A DNA stretch of 64,000 nt from Asticcacaulis solisilvae (lineage in GTDB: Bacteria > Pseudomonadota > Alphaproteobacteria > Caulobacterales > Caulobacteraceae): assembly GCF_017875235.1 (NCBI RefSeq), contig NZ_JAGGMI010000004.1, positions 1 through 64,000 on the forward strand, in the 5' to 3' direction. The notes below the pieces were generated by a model, which worked only from the letters and a program-made list of their open reading frames with translations, was not told the DNA's origin and did no database searches. Positions 7,399-16,872 of this stretch are shown piece by piece. Made by a program: the position numbers and the translations under genes. Numbering within the stretch: position 1 is the first letter of the stretch; every line of letters starts with the position of its first letter.

Positions 7399-8608
7399 GA
7401 GCAGCTCCCTTGATGACGAAATAGAGGACGGCGGCGGCCAGCCACAGGACAGGCAGCCACAGGAGATAGACGGTCTGGATGGCGACGATCTTGGAGACAA
7501 AGCCACCGGCCAGCGCGCCAAGGCTGGAGCCCGTCATCGAAGACAGGTTGTAGAGGCCGGAAATCTTCGACTTTTCGCCGGGGTAATCGCTGAGCAGGCG
7601 CATATTGACGAGGTGGACCAGGGCCGAGGCGGCGCTGAGCAGGACCGCGCCCAGGGCCAGTTGCCAGAAGCCGGAGGCCGTGCCGAGCAGGACCAGTGCT
7701 GCGGTCGCCAGCACCAGCCCGCCGCCATAGGCCCACCACTTGTTCAACCCCTGCGTCAGACGACCGGCGCCGAACAGGGCCAGGACGGTCGTCGCGCCAT
7801 GGAACAGCATGATGTGCACGCCGTCTTCCTTGGTCAGGCCGTGGACCTGGGCGGCGACGATGATGACAAAGGCGCCGAACAAGGAGCCCGTCGCCGACGA
7901 GATGAACTCGATCAGGCAGGATTCCGACACATTGCGGTTGCGCAGGAGGGTGCGGGCTTCGTCATAGATATGACCGGCGGTCAGGCCCTTTTGCGGGGGC
8001 GCGGCCTCATCGGTGAAGAAGTAGAGCGAGCCGACCGCCATGATGGCAAACAGGGCGGCAATGACGACAAAGGCCCAGACGTAGTTGACGTTAGCGACCA
8101 GGACGGTGGCCAGGGCCGGACCGATCAGGGCCAGACCCGCCGTCAGCGCGCCGCGATACCAGCCGGCCTTGCCGACGCCGATGCGGTGCAGTTGCGCCAG
8201 GAAGGTCGAATTCATCGACACGATGCGGAAGGGAATGCACAGGCCAATCGACAGCCGCGCCGCGGCCAGGGCGATCCAGTGGCCGGCAAACGGCATCAAC
8301 AGGTTGGCGATCAGCGGTCCGGTCGAGGCGACGGCATAGACGCGGCGGGCGCCGAAGCGGGCGATGACGAAACCCGCCGGTACGGTGACCAGCACCATGC
8401 CAATCGATTCCATCGCCATGATCAGGCCAATCTGGAAGGCGTCGGCGCCGATCGACAAGGCGAAGAACTGGGTCACCACCTTGCCAAGGCCGATCGACAC
8501 GCCGCTGATCAGGGCCAGGGTCGTGAAGCCGGCCAGAAAGCTCCATGGCGACGGTTCGGCCCGGGTCGGCGCAACTATAACTTCAGGGGTGGCGGGATCG
8601 GCGCTCAT
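7391..8608 (-). CDS. major facilitator superfamily transporter
   Basis: A 405-residue polytopic membrane protein with about 12 hydrophobic segments and a cytoplasmic loop between the two halves (TDEAAPPQKGLTAGHIYDEARTLLRN). Features include an MFS motif-A-like segment (AGFVIARFGARRVYAV). I chose the ATG at 8608, which overlaps the lipoprotein stop as ATGA; earlier in-frame codons are antisense-like and inside the neighbour. It may export the desulfurised carbon product or import a second form of substrate. The substrate cannot be read from the sequence. Confidence 0.85.
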   Translation of the reverse strand: MSADPATPEVIVAPTRAEPSPWSFLAGFTTLALISGVSIGLGKVVTQFFALSIGADAFQIGLIMAMESIGMVLVTVPAGFVIARFGARRVYAVASTGPLIANLLMPFAGHWIALAAARLSIGLCIPFRIVSMNSTFLAQLHRIGVGKAGWYRGALTAGLALIGPALATVLVANVNYVWAFVVIAALFAIMAVGSLYFFTDEAAPPQKGLTAGHIYDEARTLLRNRNVSESCLIEFISSATGSLFGAFVIIVAAQVHGLTKEDGVHIMLFHGATTVLALFGAGRLTQGLNKWWAYGGGLVLATAALVLLGTASGFWQLALGAVLLSAASALVHLVNMRLLSDYPGEKSKISGLYNLSSMTGSSLGALAGGFVSKIVAIQTVYLLWLPVLWLAAAVLYFVIKGAAHD

Positions 8609-9687
8609 ACCGCTGTCACCGGGGTTTCCTTCCAGAAACCCTTCAGGCCCAGGTGATCGAGGCCGGCATTGATAAAGCGCGGATCGACAAAGTCGCGCGT
8701 CGCCACCTGGTTCTGCACCAGCTTGTTGGCGAAGGTGTATTTCGACACGTCGTCGAAGTGGCTGACAAAGCCCTGGTCGATAATCGGCGAGAAGTTGTCG
8801 CGCCACTCTCCGCCCTTATTGGCCAGGTCGCGTTCGACCACCGAGGTCGGATTGTTGCCGCGCGAGGCCAGCTCCAGATAGGCCTGGCGGTTTTCCGGCA
8901 GGGCCGCCCAATGTGCCGCCTTGATATAGGCGTTGACCACATTCTGGGTCAGCTCGGGCTGTTCATCGGTAAAGGCCGTGCGGGCAAAGATGCCGGTGCG
9001 CATCTTCCAGTCGGGATTGGACGTCGTCGACCAGATGATCTTGCCGGCGCCCTTGTCCTCTTGGAGGATGGCTTCGGACAGGGTAAAGACGGCATCGACC
9101 TTGCCCGCCGCCAGGGCCGAATAGGCCGCCTGAGGGTTCAGGTTATATATCTTGAAGTCTTCGAGCTTGAGCCCTTTGGAATCGAGCAGCTTGGCGAGCG
9201 TCAGTTCCCACGGCCGGCCGCGATGGATGGCCAGCGACTTGCCCTTCAGGTCCTCGATCGAGGTGGCATTCAGGCCATTGCGCACGATGAGATAGGCATT
9301 GTTGCCCGGCCCTGATGAGGTAATGGCGCGGATATCGACGCCGCCCGACTTGGCGATCAGCGCCGGGAAGTCGCCATAGCCAGCGAAGTCGATGCGCTTG
9401 GCAGCGAAGCTTTCGTTGATCAAGGGCCCGCCGACCGCCGTCGACACCGGGAAGAAGGCCAGCTTCACGCCCTTGTCGGCCAGGGTCTTTTCCAGCCAGC
9501 CCTGTTCGATGACGACCTGGGTCAGGCCGTTATAGGTCTGCTTGCCCTGATAGGGATAGGAGATGGAGGCGATGGTCACGGTCTGCGGCAGGGTGGACGC
9601 TGGCTTGCCAGCGCCCCCCTTCTTTTCGCAGGCAGTCAGCGCCGCCGCAGTGCCCATCAGGCCCGTGATAAAGGTACGTCTGAGCAT
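8605..9687 (-). CDS. ssuA: SsuA-type substrate-binding lipoprotein of the ABC transporter
   Basis: A 360-residue binding protein of the NMT1/SsuA family with a lipoprotein signal peptide: an RR-containing N terminus, a hydrophobic stretch and lipobox LTAC with Cys20. Binding-protein segments include SYPYQGKQTYNGL, FAGYGDFPALIAKSGGVD, LKGKSLAIHRGRPWE and GKVDAVFTLSEA. Unlike the two DszB-like proteins in the same operon, this one is clearly exported and lacks the Cys/His/Arg set. It is therefore the true substrate receptor for the permeases and ATPase encoded downstream. Confidence 0.9.
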   Translation of the reverse strand: MLRRTFITGLMGTAAALTACEKKGGAGKPASTLPQTVTIASISYPYQGKQTYNGLTQVVIEQGWLEKTLADKGVKLAFFPVSTAVGGPLINESFAAKRIDFAGYGDFPALIAKSGGVDIRAITSSGPGNNAYLIVRNGLNATSIEDLKGKSLAIHRGRPWELTLAKLLDSKGLKLEDFKIYNLNPQAAYSALAAGKVDAVFTLSEAILQEDKGAGKIIWSTTSNPDWKMRTGIFARTAFTDEQPELTQNVVNAYIKAAHWAALPENRQAYLELASRGNNPTSVVERDLANKGGEWRDNFSPIIDQGFVSHFDDVSKYTFANKLVQNQVATRDFVDPRFINAGLDHLGLKGFWKETPVTAV

Positions 9688-9699
9688 GGGATATTCTCC

Positions 9700-12177
9700 T
9701 TAGAACTTGGCCGACAGAGTCAGGCCGTAGGTCAGCGGCTCGCCATAGGTGGTCAGGCGGGCGCCCTGCTGGGTGCCGAAGGTCAGGATCTTGTAGGTTT
9801 CGTCGGTCAGGTTGCGGACATAGGCCGAGACCTCGTAGCGCTCACCGAAGGCGGCCGTGACGCGGGCATTGCCGAGCGCATAACCCTTTTGCTTCTGGTA
9901 CTGGCTGACCAGGTAGTCGAGCTTGGATGGATCGCTTTCCTGGGCGTTGACCGTGAACCACTGATCGGTGCGGTAGCTCCAGTCGGTTTGCAGCGTCACG
10001 TCGCCGAAGCTTGTCGGGATGCGGTATTCCAGCGCCACCGTCCCTGAGAAGTCCGGCGCGCGGGTGAACTCATTGCCCTTGCCAAACAAAAGGCCGGTGT
10101 TCGGATTGTTGGGGATAAAGTCTTCGGTATATTCGGTCTTGAGCGTGCCCAGCGCCGCATCGATGCGGAAATTGGGCGTCGGCCGCGCCGAGATGTCGAG
10201 CTCAAGCCCCTTCGACCAGCCCTTTGCGTTGATCAGGCGGGCGGCGAACGAGGTGGTGCCTGCCGTGACGACGGGCACGCCCTGCACCAGGACCTGAGCC
10301 TTCTTGTAGTCATAGTAGAAGGCCGACAGGTTGACGCGCAGCTTCTTGTCCCACCATTGCGACTTGAAGCCGCCTTCGTAGGAGAAGAGGTCCTCGGGCT
10401 CGATGCCGTTGGCGTCGAACTGGTTGGCCTGCGTGGCGCTGGCCTGGAAAGTGCCTGAACGGAAGCCGCGCGCGTGCTTGGCGTAGACCAGGAAGTCTTC
10501 GGAGACCTTGTATTGCGGGGTGATGTCCCAGGTCCAGCGGTTCCAGGTCTTGGACGGTTCCGCCACGAACGGCGTGTACGGCGTCGAGGACGTCACCGAA
10601 GAGCGGAGCCACCATTGGCCGGTATTGATGAAGGTGATCAGCGGGCGCGCGGTGGTCGGCGCCGTGGCCGGATCAACCGTGTTGAGGCGACGGTTGGCCG
10701 CCTCCCCTACCCCGTTCAGGATGTCGATCTTCGCGTCGCGCTGTTCCGACGTGTAGCGCAGGCCGCCGGTCAGCGAGAACTTGTCCGTCGCGTTCCAGGT
10801 CCCCGAACCAAACAAAGCGTAGGATTTGGCGACCTGTTCGTACTGGACGTTCTGGAAATAGGTGTGGCGCCAACGTTGCGCGCCCGTGCCACGGTCGAGA
10901 TAGGCCGTCGTCTGGATGGTCGCGGTTGACGCGTCAGAGGAGAAGTCTTCGTAGAAGTAGTGGAAGCCGGCGATCCAGTCGAAGACGCCTTCCTTGGGCG
11001 ATGTGACGCGGAATTCCTGAGTGAACTGGCGGCTTTCGATATCGCTGTAGGATCGCGAGCCTTCAAATGCGGTGAAGTCACCGTCGGACTTCGACACCTG
11101 GCGGCCATTGTCGGCAGCGGTGATCGAGGTAAAGGTATAGCCCGCGCGATCCCAGTTGAGTGTCAGGGTCGCGCCCGTCTGGTCGGTCTTGGATGAGCCA
11201 TCGACATTGGACGACCCGATGCTTGGGGCATCCGTCGCGGCATTGCCGTAGTCGTCAGACGGCGCCGAAGCCCCCTTTGTCGTCACGTTGTCCGGATAGG
11301 CCGGCTCGATGTAGCGGGCGATCGGCGTGCCATCCGAACTGCGGGCGCGGAAAGAGAGTAGCGCTTCGAAGTCGTCATTGGGACGATAGAGCAGTTGGAA
11401 GCGCCCGGCATTGTCGCTGATCTTGCCGAAATCGTCTTCGCCAGTGATTTTGTTCGTGGCGATACCGCCGCGCTTTTCGGTCGAGAACGACAGACGCGCC
11501 GCCAGCTTGTCCGACAGCGGGCCGGTTACCGCACCCTGGGCATTATAGCTCTCGAAATTGCCGATGCCGGCGCGGGCAAAGCCGCCGGTCTGAAACTGGG
11601 GTTTCCGAGAAATATAGTGGATCGCGCCGCCGACCGTATTCTTGCCCCACAGCGTGCCTTGCGGGCCGCGCAGGACTTCGACGCGGTCGAGGTCGAAGGC
11701 CGGGAAGGCCTGGAACCACGGCGCGTTGAGATAGACTTCGTCGATATAGACGCCGACCGGGTTGACGACATTGGCGCCGGGGTCATTCGAGCCGATGCCG
11801 CGGATGAACCAGCGCGGACGGTTGCGCGATTCGGTCTGGGCGGCCGAGGCGTTCGGGATGAAACGGACGACATCGCCGGCCGAGCGGATTTCCTGGCGTT
11901 CCAGGGCGGCACCCGACACGACGCTGAGGGCCGTGGGGACCTTTTGCGCGCTTTCGGAGCGCTTGTTGGCCGTGACGATGACGGTCTCGACGGAACCAGC
12001 CTTGTCGTTGCGGCGCAGTTCCGCCTCTTCGGCGGCCTGGCGGGTGATCGACTGATCGTCGGCCGCGGCACTGGCGGCTGCCGCGACGACATCCGCCGCA
12101 AAGGCAGGCGACGTGAGGGTAAGCAGGGTCGTCGAGGCAAGCAGGAGCGCTCGCCGTCCGGGGAGGAAGGAGGTCAT
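9700..12177 (-). CDS. TonB-dependent outer-membrane receptor of the sulfur operon
   Basis: An 825-residue TonB-dependent receptor. It has a signal peptide cleaved after SPAFA, a TonB-box-like VETVIVTANKR near residue 65, a plug domain with RGIGSNDPG and VEVLRGPQGTLWGKNTVGGAI, then a long beta-barrel ending in Phe (LTLSAKF). Such receptors import scarce or bulky substrates across the outer membrane. Its place as the second gene of the operon suggests the sulfur compound is too large or too dilute for porins. The stop lies 12 bases before the SsuA lipoprotein start. Confidence 0.93.
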   Translation of the reverse strand: MTSFLPGRRALLLASTTLLTLTSPAFAADVVAAAASAAADDQSITRQAAEEAELRRNDKAGSVETVIVTANKRSESAQKVPTALSVVSGAALERQEIRSAGDVVRFIPNASAAQTESRNRPRWFIRGIGSNDPGANVVNPVGVYIDEVYLNAPWFQAFPAFDLDRVEVLRGPQGTLWGKNTVGGAIHYISRKPQFQTGGFARAGIGNFESYNAQGAVTGPLSDKLAARLSFSTEKRGGIATNKITGEDDFGKISDNAGRFQLLYRPNDDFEALLSFRARSSDGTPIARYIEPAYPDNVTTKGASAPSDDYGNAATDAPSIGSSNVDGSSKTDQTGATLTLNWDRAGYTFTSITAADNGRQVSKSDGDFTAFEGSRSYSDIESRQFTQEFRVTSPKEGVFDWIAGFHYFYEDFSSDASTATIQTTAYLDRGTGAQRWRHTYFQNVQYEQVAKSYALFGSGTWNATDKFSLTGGLRYTSEQRDAKIDILNGVGEAANRRLNTVDPATAPTTARPLITFINTGQWWLRSSVTSSTPYTPFVAEPSKTWNRWTWDITPQYKVSEDFLVYAKHARGFRSGTFQASATQANQFDANGIEPEDLFSYEGGFKSQWWDKKLRVNLSAFYYDYKKAQVLVQGVPVVTAGTTSFAARLINAKGWSKGLELDISARPTPNFRIDAALGTLKTEYTEDFIPNNPNTGLLFGKGNEFTRAPDFSGTVALEYRIPTSFGDVTLQTDWSYRTDQWFTVNAQESDPSKLDYLVSQYQKQKGYALGNARVTAAFGERYEVSAYVRNLTDETYKILTFGTQQGARLTTYGEPLTYGLTLSAKF

Positions 12178-12202
12178 TTTGTCTTTTTCTTGGGTAAGGG
12201 TT

Positions 12203-13246
12203 TTACTGCGCGGCGATCGCCGGCTCGAGCTGCTCTATCGCCTTGTACGACACCCATTCGCGGGCATCGAAGTCGGACCTCAGGAAGCCGTGGCGGAACA
12301 GGAAGTCCTTGAAATCGCTCAGGGCGTCAATCGATTCCACATTGAGGAAGGTGTCGAGGTTCTGGTGGACGTTTTCGCCGTAGGCGGCGCGGACGAGGTC
12401 TGGGAAGCTCGACGTCTCACGGGCGATGAAGCTATGGGTTTCGGCCGGATGCTTACGCGCCCATTCGCCCGCTTCGACGATGCGCTTGAGGAAGCGGGCA
12501 ACGATGTCCGGGCGGGCGTCGAGCAGGTCCTGATCGACCGTCAGGGTACGCGGCGCGCCATTATTGATGCGCACCTTCGGATCCGGATGGAAGCCGATGT
12601 CGGTGACGATATGGGCCGCCAGGGCGCGAGCGACTTCGACGCCGTAGACGCCCTTGACGAAGATGGCATCGACTTCACCGTTCAGCAGGGCGCGGATCTC
12701 GGCCTGATAGCCCGAGCGGCGGCGAATGCGCTGACCCGAGGCGTCAACATCGCTGCCACCCTGGTTTTGCGGGGCCGCGATAACATCGACCAGTTCGACG
12801 TCCTTGAGCGCCAGGCCTTCCAGTTCGAGCACCTTGTCATAGGCGCGAAGAGCGGTAGCGCGGTTGAAATCGATCGAGCCGGGATTGACCGGCAGGGCCA
12901 GGCGGCGATCCTTCAGGTCCTTCGGCGTTTCGATGCCCGAGCCCGGCAGGGTGATGACCAGGAGAGACTCATCGGTCCAGTTCAGGCCGATGACGCGCGT
13001 CTGGCGGCCATTGGCCCGCGCCCAGATCGCTGGGATATTACCACCTTGACGGAAGGAATTACTCAGCGTGTGATCGAAGTGCGATTCCTTGATCGCCGGG
13101 TCGAGGCTTTCCTGCAGGGATTTCAGTTCCAGCCCTTCGGCAGCGAACTCATCACGGAAATAGCCGAGCTGGACAGCGAGACCCAGCGGCGTCGGCACCG
13201 GGCAACGGGTATACCAGAGATTGGGCAGGTTATGGGGCGTGCTCAT
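12203..13246 (-). CDS. DszB-like sulfinate desulfinase homologue, copy 2
   Basis: A 347-residue paralogue of the protein at 3197-4258 and the first gene of the operon. It too lacks a signal peptide. The DszB catalytic positions are present: Cys15 in TRCPVPT, His56 in SHFDH and Arg66 in FRQGGN, with the same spacing as copy 1. Both copies also share NNGxPRxxTV in the second half. I chose the ATG at 13246, preceded by AAAGG, over an in-frame ATG at 13282. Two copies in one operon could form a heterodimer or act on two intermediates. Without biochemistry it could still be a cytoplasmic binding or sensor protein. Confidence 0.75.
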   Translation of the reverse strand: MSTPHNLPNLWYTRCPVPTPLGLAVQLGYFRDEFAAEGLELKSLQESLDPAIKESHFDHTLSNSFRQGGNIPAIWARANGRQTRVIGLNWTDESLLVITLPGSGIETPKDLKDRRLALPVNPGSIDFNRATALRAYDKVLELEGLALKDVELVDVIAAPQNQGGSDVDASGQRIRRRSGYQAEIRALLNGEVDAIFVKGVYGVEVARALAAHIVTDIGFHPDPKVRINNGAPRTLTVDQDLLDARPDIVARFLKRIVEAGEWARKHPAETHSFIARETSSFPDLVRAAYGENVHQNLDTFLNVESIDALSDFKDFLFRHGFLRSDFDAREWVSYKAIEQLEPAIAAQ

Positions 13247-13606
13247 GGCGGGGCCTTTCGAAGCATGAGGGGGAGCTTTCACGCGTCTCGAATGGAGACT
13301 ACGCAGCTTCGGGAAATGGGTGAGACTGTGACGGCGACCCCGTGGTCCAGCCTGTCAATAGCTGCGCTTCGTATGTGCGTTAGCGCGACATCAAAACTCT
13401 ATAAACTTGGTGGTGATTTTACAATGTAGAAATTCTTACCTATCGAGTAGGAGTTAGCTATTTTCTGCCACGCGACATGGATCCAGTCGTTTGTTCTCAC
13501 CGGGCACCGTCCAGGGTAGCGCGCCCCTTGGCGTTCTTCCGCCAACCTCGGCCGTCACTTTTAAAAGGCCGATCGTACTGGTTTTGGAATCGCGCCGGCG
13601 CGGCGG
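13247..13606. other. promoter region of the sulfur operon and end of the GH92 unit
   Basis: A 360-base gap without a gene. It must hold the promoter of the 12-gene operon on the minus strand. A TTGACA reads on the minus strand at 13353-13358, but no matching -10 box follows. A dyad, TTTTACAATGTAGAA (13417-13431; TACA-a-TGTA core), is a possible operator. A hairpin at 13528-13545 (TTGGCG/CGCCAA) has no T-run, so no clear terminator for the GH92 gene is seen. Confidence 0.5.
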
Positions 13607-15799
13607 CTATTGGCGCGCCCATTTGACGGGCTTGCGCCCCATCACGACTTCCAGGCGTCCGCCTTTCATAATGTCGGCCTGACGGATGAAGGCGCGGTCA
13701 AGCGGCGCGCCGTTCAGGGTCGCCTTCTGGATATAGATCGCGTCCGGGCCGCTGTTACGCGCCAGGATCTCGAAGGTCTTGCCGTTCTCAAGGTGGATGT
13801 CGGTGCGTGGCTGGCGCGGTCCGTGGATGTAGAACAGGTCGCTGCCCAGCTTCGGGAAAAGCCCGATGCGGTTGAAGACATAGTGCGAGCTCATGGCGCC
13901 ATTGTCCTCGTCGCCCGGATAGGCGTTTGCCGTGAAGCGGCGGAAAATCTGGTCCGCCCAGTAGGCGGACAGGTCCGGCCGGCCGACCTCATGGAACAGC
14001 CAGGGCGTCGAGAAGGAGGGCTCGTTGGTAATGTCGATGAGGTTGGCCGACAGGGCGTGCTCCAGCCGCTTGCGGAACATGTCCGGGCCGCCCATGGCCG
14101 CGATCATGCCCGGAATATCGTGCAGGATCTGGTAGGAATAGACCCAGGCCGTGCCTTCGTAAAAACCGACATTGTCGTAGGTGACCCCGTCCCAGCCAAT
14201 CTTCGGGTCGAGGTCCTGGAACGCACCGTCGGCGTATTTGGGAATGATGAAGCCGCTGAAGCCGTCACTGGCGGCGTCAGGGTTCCACACCTTGCGCCAG
14301 TTTTTCGAACGCTCCATCAGGAACGCCTGGGCGTCCGCCTGACCGACCTTGCCAGCGACCTGGGCGGCGAAGTAGTCGTTCAGCGCGAAACCGATCGTCG
14401 ACGAGCCCGATTTGGCCCGTTGGTTGTTCGGTTCCGGGCTGCGATCCCCGACCGCGAAATAACCGTCGACCAGATAGCGCGGACGGCGGCGTTCAAGCGC
14501 GTTGAACTGCACGACCTTCCATGCCGCCTGCCAGTCCACGCCCTCGACGCCGCGCAGCAGGCCCTCACCGATGACATTGTCCACCTCGTCGCCGCCCTGG
14601 CCGACATGATAGTTGCGGCCGGCGATGATGGCGGTATCGGCTGCGCCGAACTTGTCGAAGGTGTGGACGATCGAAGCGATGTTGGCAGCATATGCCTTCG
14701 GCTTGATCAGGGACAGCAGCGGGAATTCCGTCCGGTAGGTGTCCCAGAGCGTATAGTAGTCATCCCAGTTCGGTGCATGCAGTTCGGAATCCGGCTGGTC
14801 GACGCTGCGGTCGCGCGGCTGGATCGCCGTGTGGTAGAGAGCGGTATAGAAACGGCGCTGATCGCCTTCCGGCACGCCAGCAATCTCGATCCGGCCGAGT
14901 TCCGCATTCCACTTCGATCGCGCCGACTGTTGGACCGCATTGAAATCCCAGTCTGGAATGTCGCGGTCGAGCAGCGCCTGGGCGCGCTCGGCGCTGGTAA
15001 AGGAGACCGCGACCTTCATCAGTACGGGCTTGTCAGGCGCCGCCGCGAACGACCACCAGGCGCCGAGACGCTCGTCCGGACCGCTCTTTCCAGTCGTTGC
15101 CCCCTCCAGGACCTCGCCGTTCTTGAACACGCCCCACGCCTGAGGCTTGGTATCGATCTGGCCGACGAACCAGATATCGACCTTGGCCGGGTTCCAGTAG
15201 CCCTTGGCCTTGACCCTACCGACGATCCGGCCTTCGGCGGGATAGAGGGTGACCTCGGCATTGTCGCTGGCCGTGACGCCCAGGATCTTACGCGTGATAT
15301 CGAAGACGACGTTGGCTTGGTCGGTCTTCGGGTAGGTCAGGCGATAGAGGGCGGCATGGTGCGCCGGCGTCACCTCCACGCGGGTATCGTAACGCGTCAA
15401 TCTAACGGAATAGAGGTCGGCGGCCGCGCGCTCCTCGGCCTTCGGCGACAGGTGCGACGCTTCGTCGAACTCGGGCCGGCCGACCTGCGGCGAAACGAGG
15501 AATGTGCCATAGGTGGTGACACCGCCCGACCCTTGCGTATGCAGCTGCGCGAATCCGCTGATGTCCGCCTGCGGGTCGTAACCGGCATTGCTGCCCTTCA
15601 CGGTCTGCGGGCTGGGGTGGATCGAGCCGTGCGGCAGTGCCGGACCGGGCACTGTATCGCCTTCGTTATTGTTGCCTACGCCGACCATCGGATCGACATA
15701 GGTGTAGAGCGGACCTTGCGCCGCGCCGGCGGGCGTGACGGCCAGGGCGAACAGGCCAGAAACAAACAGGGCTGAAGCGAACATCACGGCGGATTTCAT
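13607..15799 (-). CDS. GH92 family exo-alpha-mannosidase
   Basis: A 730-residue exported glycosidase with a signal peptide cleaved after AGA. The N-terminal stretch YVDPMVGVGNNNEGDTVPGP and later segments GGDEVDNVIGEG and NRIGLFPKLGSDLFYIHGP are typical of GH92, calcium-dependent exo-acting alpha-mannosidases. It is the fourth gene of the minus-strand unit ibpA-iatA-iatP-GH92, 76 bases after the permease, so it is probably co-expressed with the inositol transporter. This linkage of an alpha-mannosidase with inositol uptake is one basis for the inositol-glycan proposal. Linkage specificity cannot be told from the sequence. Confidence 0.9.
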   Translation of the reverse strand: MKSAVMFASALFVSGLFALAVTPAGAAQGPLYTYVDPMVGVGNNNEGDTVPGPALPHGSIHPSPQTVKGSNAGYDPQADISGFAQLHTQGSGGVTTYGTFLVSPQVGRPEFDEASHLSPKAEERAAADLYSVRLTRYDTRVEVTPAHHAALYRLTYPKTDQANVVFDITRKILGVTASDNAEVTLYPAEGRIVGRVKAKGYWNPAKVDIWFVGQIDTKPQAWGVFKNGEVLEGATTGKSGPDERLGAWWSFAAAPDKPVLMKVAVSFTSAERAQALLDRDIPDWDFNAVQQSARSKWNAELGRIEIAGVPEGDQRRFYTALYHTAIQPRDRSVDQPDSELHAPNWDDYYTLWDTYRTEFPLLSLIKPKAYAANIASIVHTFDKFGAADTAIIAGRNYHVGQGGDEVDNVIGEGLLRGVEGVDWQAAWKVVQFNALERRRPRYLVDGYFAVGDRSPEPNNQRAKSGSSTIGFALNDYFAAQVAGKVGQADAQAFLMERSKNWRKVWNPDAASDGFSGFIIPKYADGAFQDLDPKIGWDGVTYDNVGFYEGTAWVYSYQILHDIPGMIAAMGGPDMFRKRLEHALSANLIDITNEPSFSTPWLFHEVGRPDLSAYWADQIFRRFTANAYPGDEDNGAMSSHYVFNRIGLFPKLGSDLFYIHGPRQPRTDIHLENGKTFEILARNSGPDAIYIQKATLNGAPLDRAFIRQADIMKGGRLEVVMGRKPVKWARQ

Positions 15800-15875
15800 G
15801 GTCTTGTTCCTGAGACGCGGCCGGTGCGAACGGCCCGCGGAAATTCGGATGGCAACGCCGGGCAGCGTTACCGGC

Positions 15876-16856
15876 TTATGCCTTGCCCCGGTGGGACTTG
15901 GCGTAGACGTCGAAGGCGACAGCGGCGACGATGATCAGGCCGATCACCACCTGCTGGAAGTAGGACGAGACGTGCATGATCACGAGGCCGTTCGACAGCA
16001 CGCCGATCAGGAGCGCGCCGATCAGGGTGCCGCGGATGCTGCCGGAGCCGCCGGACAGGCTGGCGCCGCCGATGACGACGGAGGCGATGACGCGCAGCTC
16101 GTAATTTACCCCGGCGACGGCTTCGGCGGAGCCCAGCCGCGCCGCCAGCAGAAACCCGGACAGGCCGGCCAGGACACCGACGATGACATAGACACTGACG
16201 ATGACGGCCTTGACGTCCACGCCGGACAGGCGGGCGGCCTCGGCATTGCCGCCGACAGCGTAGACCTGACGGCCATATCGCGTATGACGCAGGACGATGT
16301 GCCCTAAAAGCGCGACCACGGCGAAGATGATGACCGGCACCGGTACGCCCAGCACATTGCCGGTCCCCCACCAGCGAAAGCCGTCATCGAAGCCCGATAT
16401 GGGCCCGCCGTCGTTGAGGATCAGCGTGGCTCCACGCCAGACGGTCATTCCGCCCAGGGTGACGATAAAGGCGGGCACCTTGAGCCAGGTCACGCATTTG
16501 CCGTGCAGAAACCCCGCCGCCAGGCCGATCAGCGACGCAACGCCGAGCCCGGTCAGCCATTCGGGAACGGCGCCTCCCAGGTGCTGGATGATCCAGGCCG
16601 CGGCAATGGCGGCAAAGGCCAGGAGCGAGCCCACGGCAAGGTCGACGCCCGCCGTCAGGATGACGAAGGTCATGCCGACCGCGATCACGCCGTAGATCGA
16701 CACCTCGGTCAGGATGTTCACGGCGTTACGGACCGAGAGAAACCGCGGGTTCCAGGCGGCGAAGACGGCGATCAGCAGCAGCAGGAACAGCGTGGTGCCC
16801 CAGGTGCGCAGAAAACCCACCGTGTCAAAAGGCGGTCGGTCGGTCGATGCGGTCAT
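15876..16856 (-). CDS. iatP: inositol ABC transporter permease
   Basis: A 326-residue permease of the ribose/inositol (RbsC-like) family with about ten hydrophobic segments. The family segment GVDLAVGSLLAFAA is near residue 75 and NAEAARLSGVDVK is in the second half. I chose the ATG at 16856 (MTASTDRPPF), preceded by AGGAAAG; the longer reading overlaps iatA. Together with the dual ATPase and the lipoprotein encoded upstream it forms a carbohydrate-uptake type ABC importer. Assignment to inositol follows the iol genes nearby and the known Caulobacter ibpA-iatA-iatP system. Confidence 0.87.
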   Translation of the reverse strand: MTASTDRPPFDTVGFLRTWGTTLFLLLLIAVFAAWNPRFLSVRNAVNILTEVSIYGVIAVGMTFVILTAGVDLAVGSLLAFAAIAAAWIIQHLGGAVPEWLTGLGVASLIGLAAGFLHGKCVTWLKVPAFIVTLGGMTVWRGATLILNDGGPISGFDDGFRWWGTGNVLGVPVPVIIFAVVALLGHIVLRHTRYGRQVYAVGGNAEAARLSGVDVKAVIVSVYVIVGVLAGLSGFLLAARLGSAEAVAGVNYELRVIASVVIGGASLSGGSGSIRGTLIGALLIGVLSNGLVIMHVSSYFQQVVIGLIIVAAVAFDVYAKSHRGKA

Positions 16857-16872
16857 AATTGTCTTTCCTGTT

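Noticed and set aside
13528-13545. TTGGCG/CGCCAA hairpin as terminator of the GH92 gene
   Set aside because: Only a 6-bp stem with no T-run on either strand.
13610-15775. 721-codon open frame antisense to the GH92 gene
   Set aside because: Same codon-bias artefact. The GH92 motifs and signal peptide are on the other strand.
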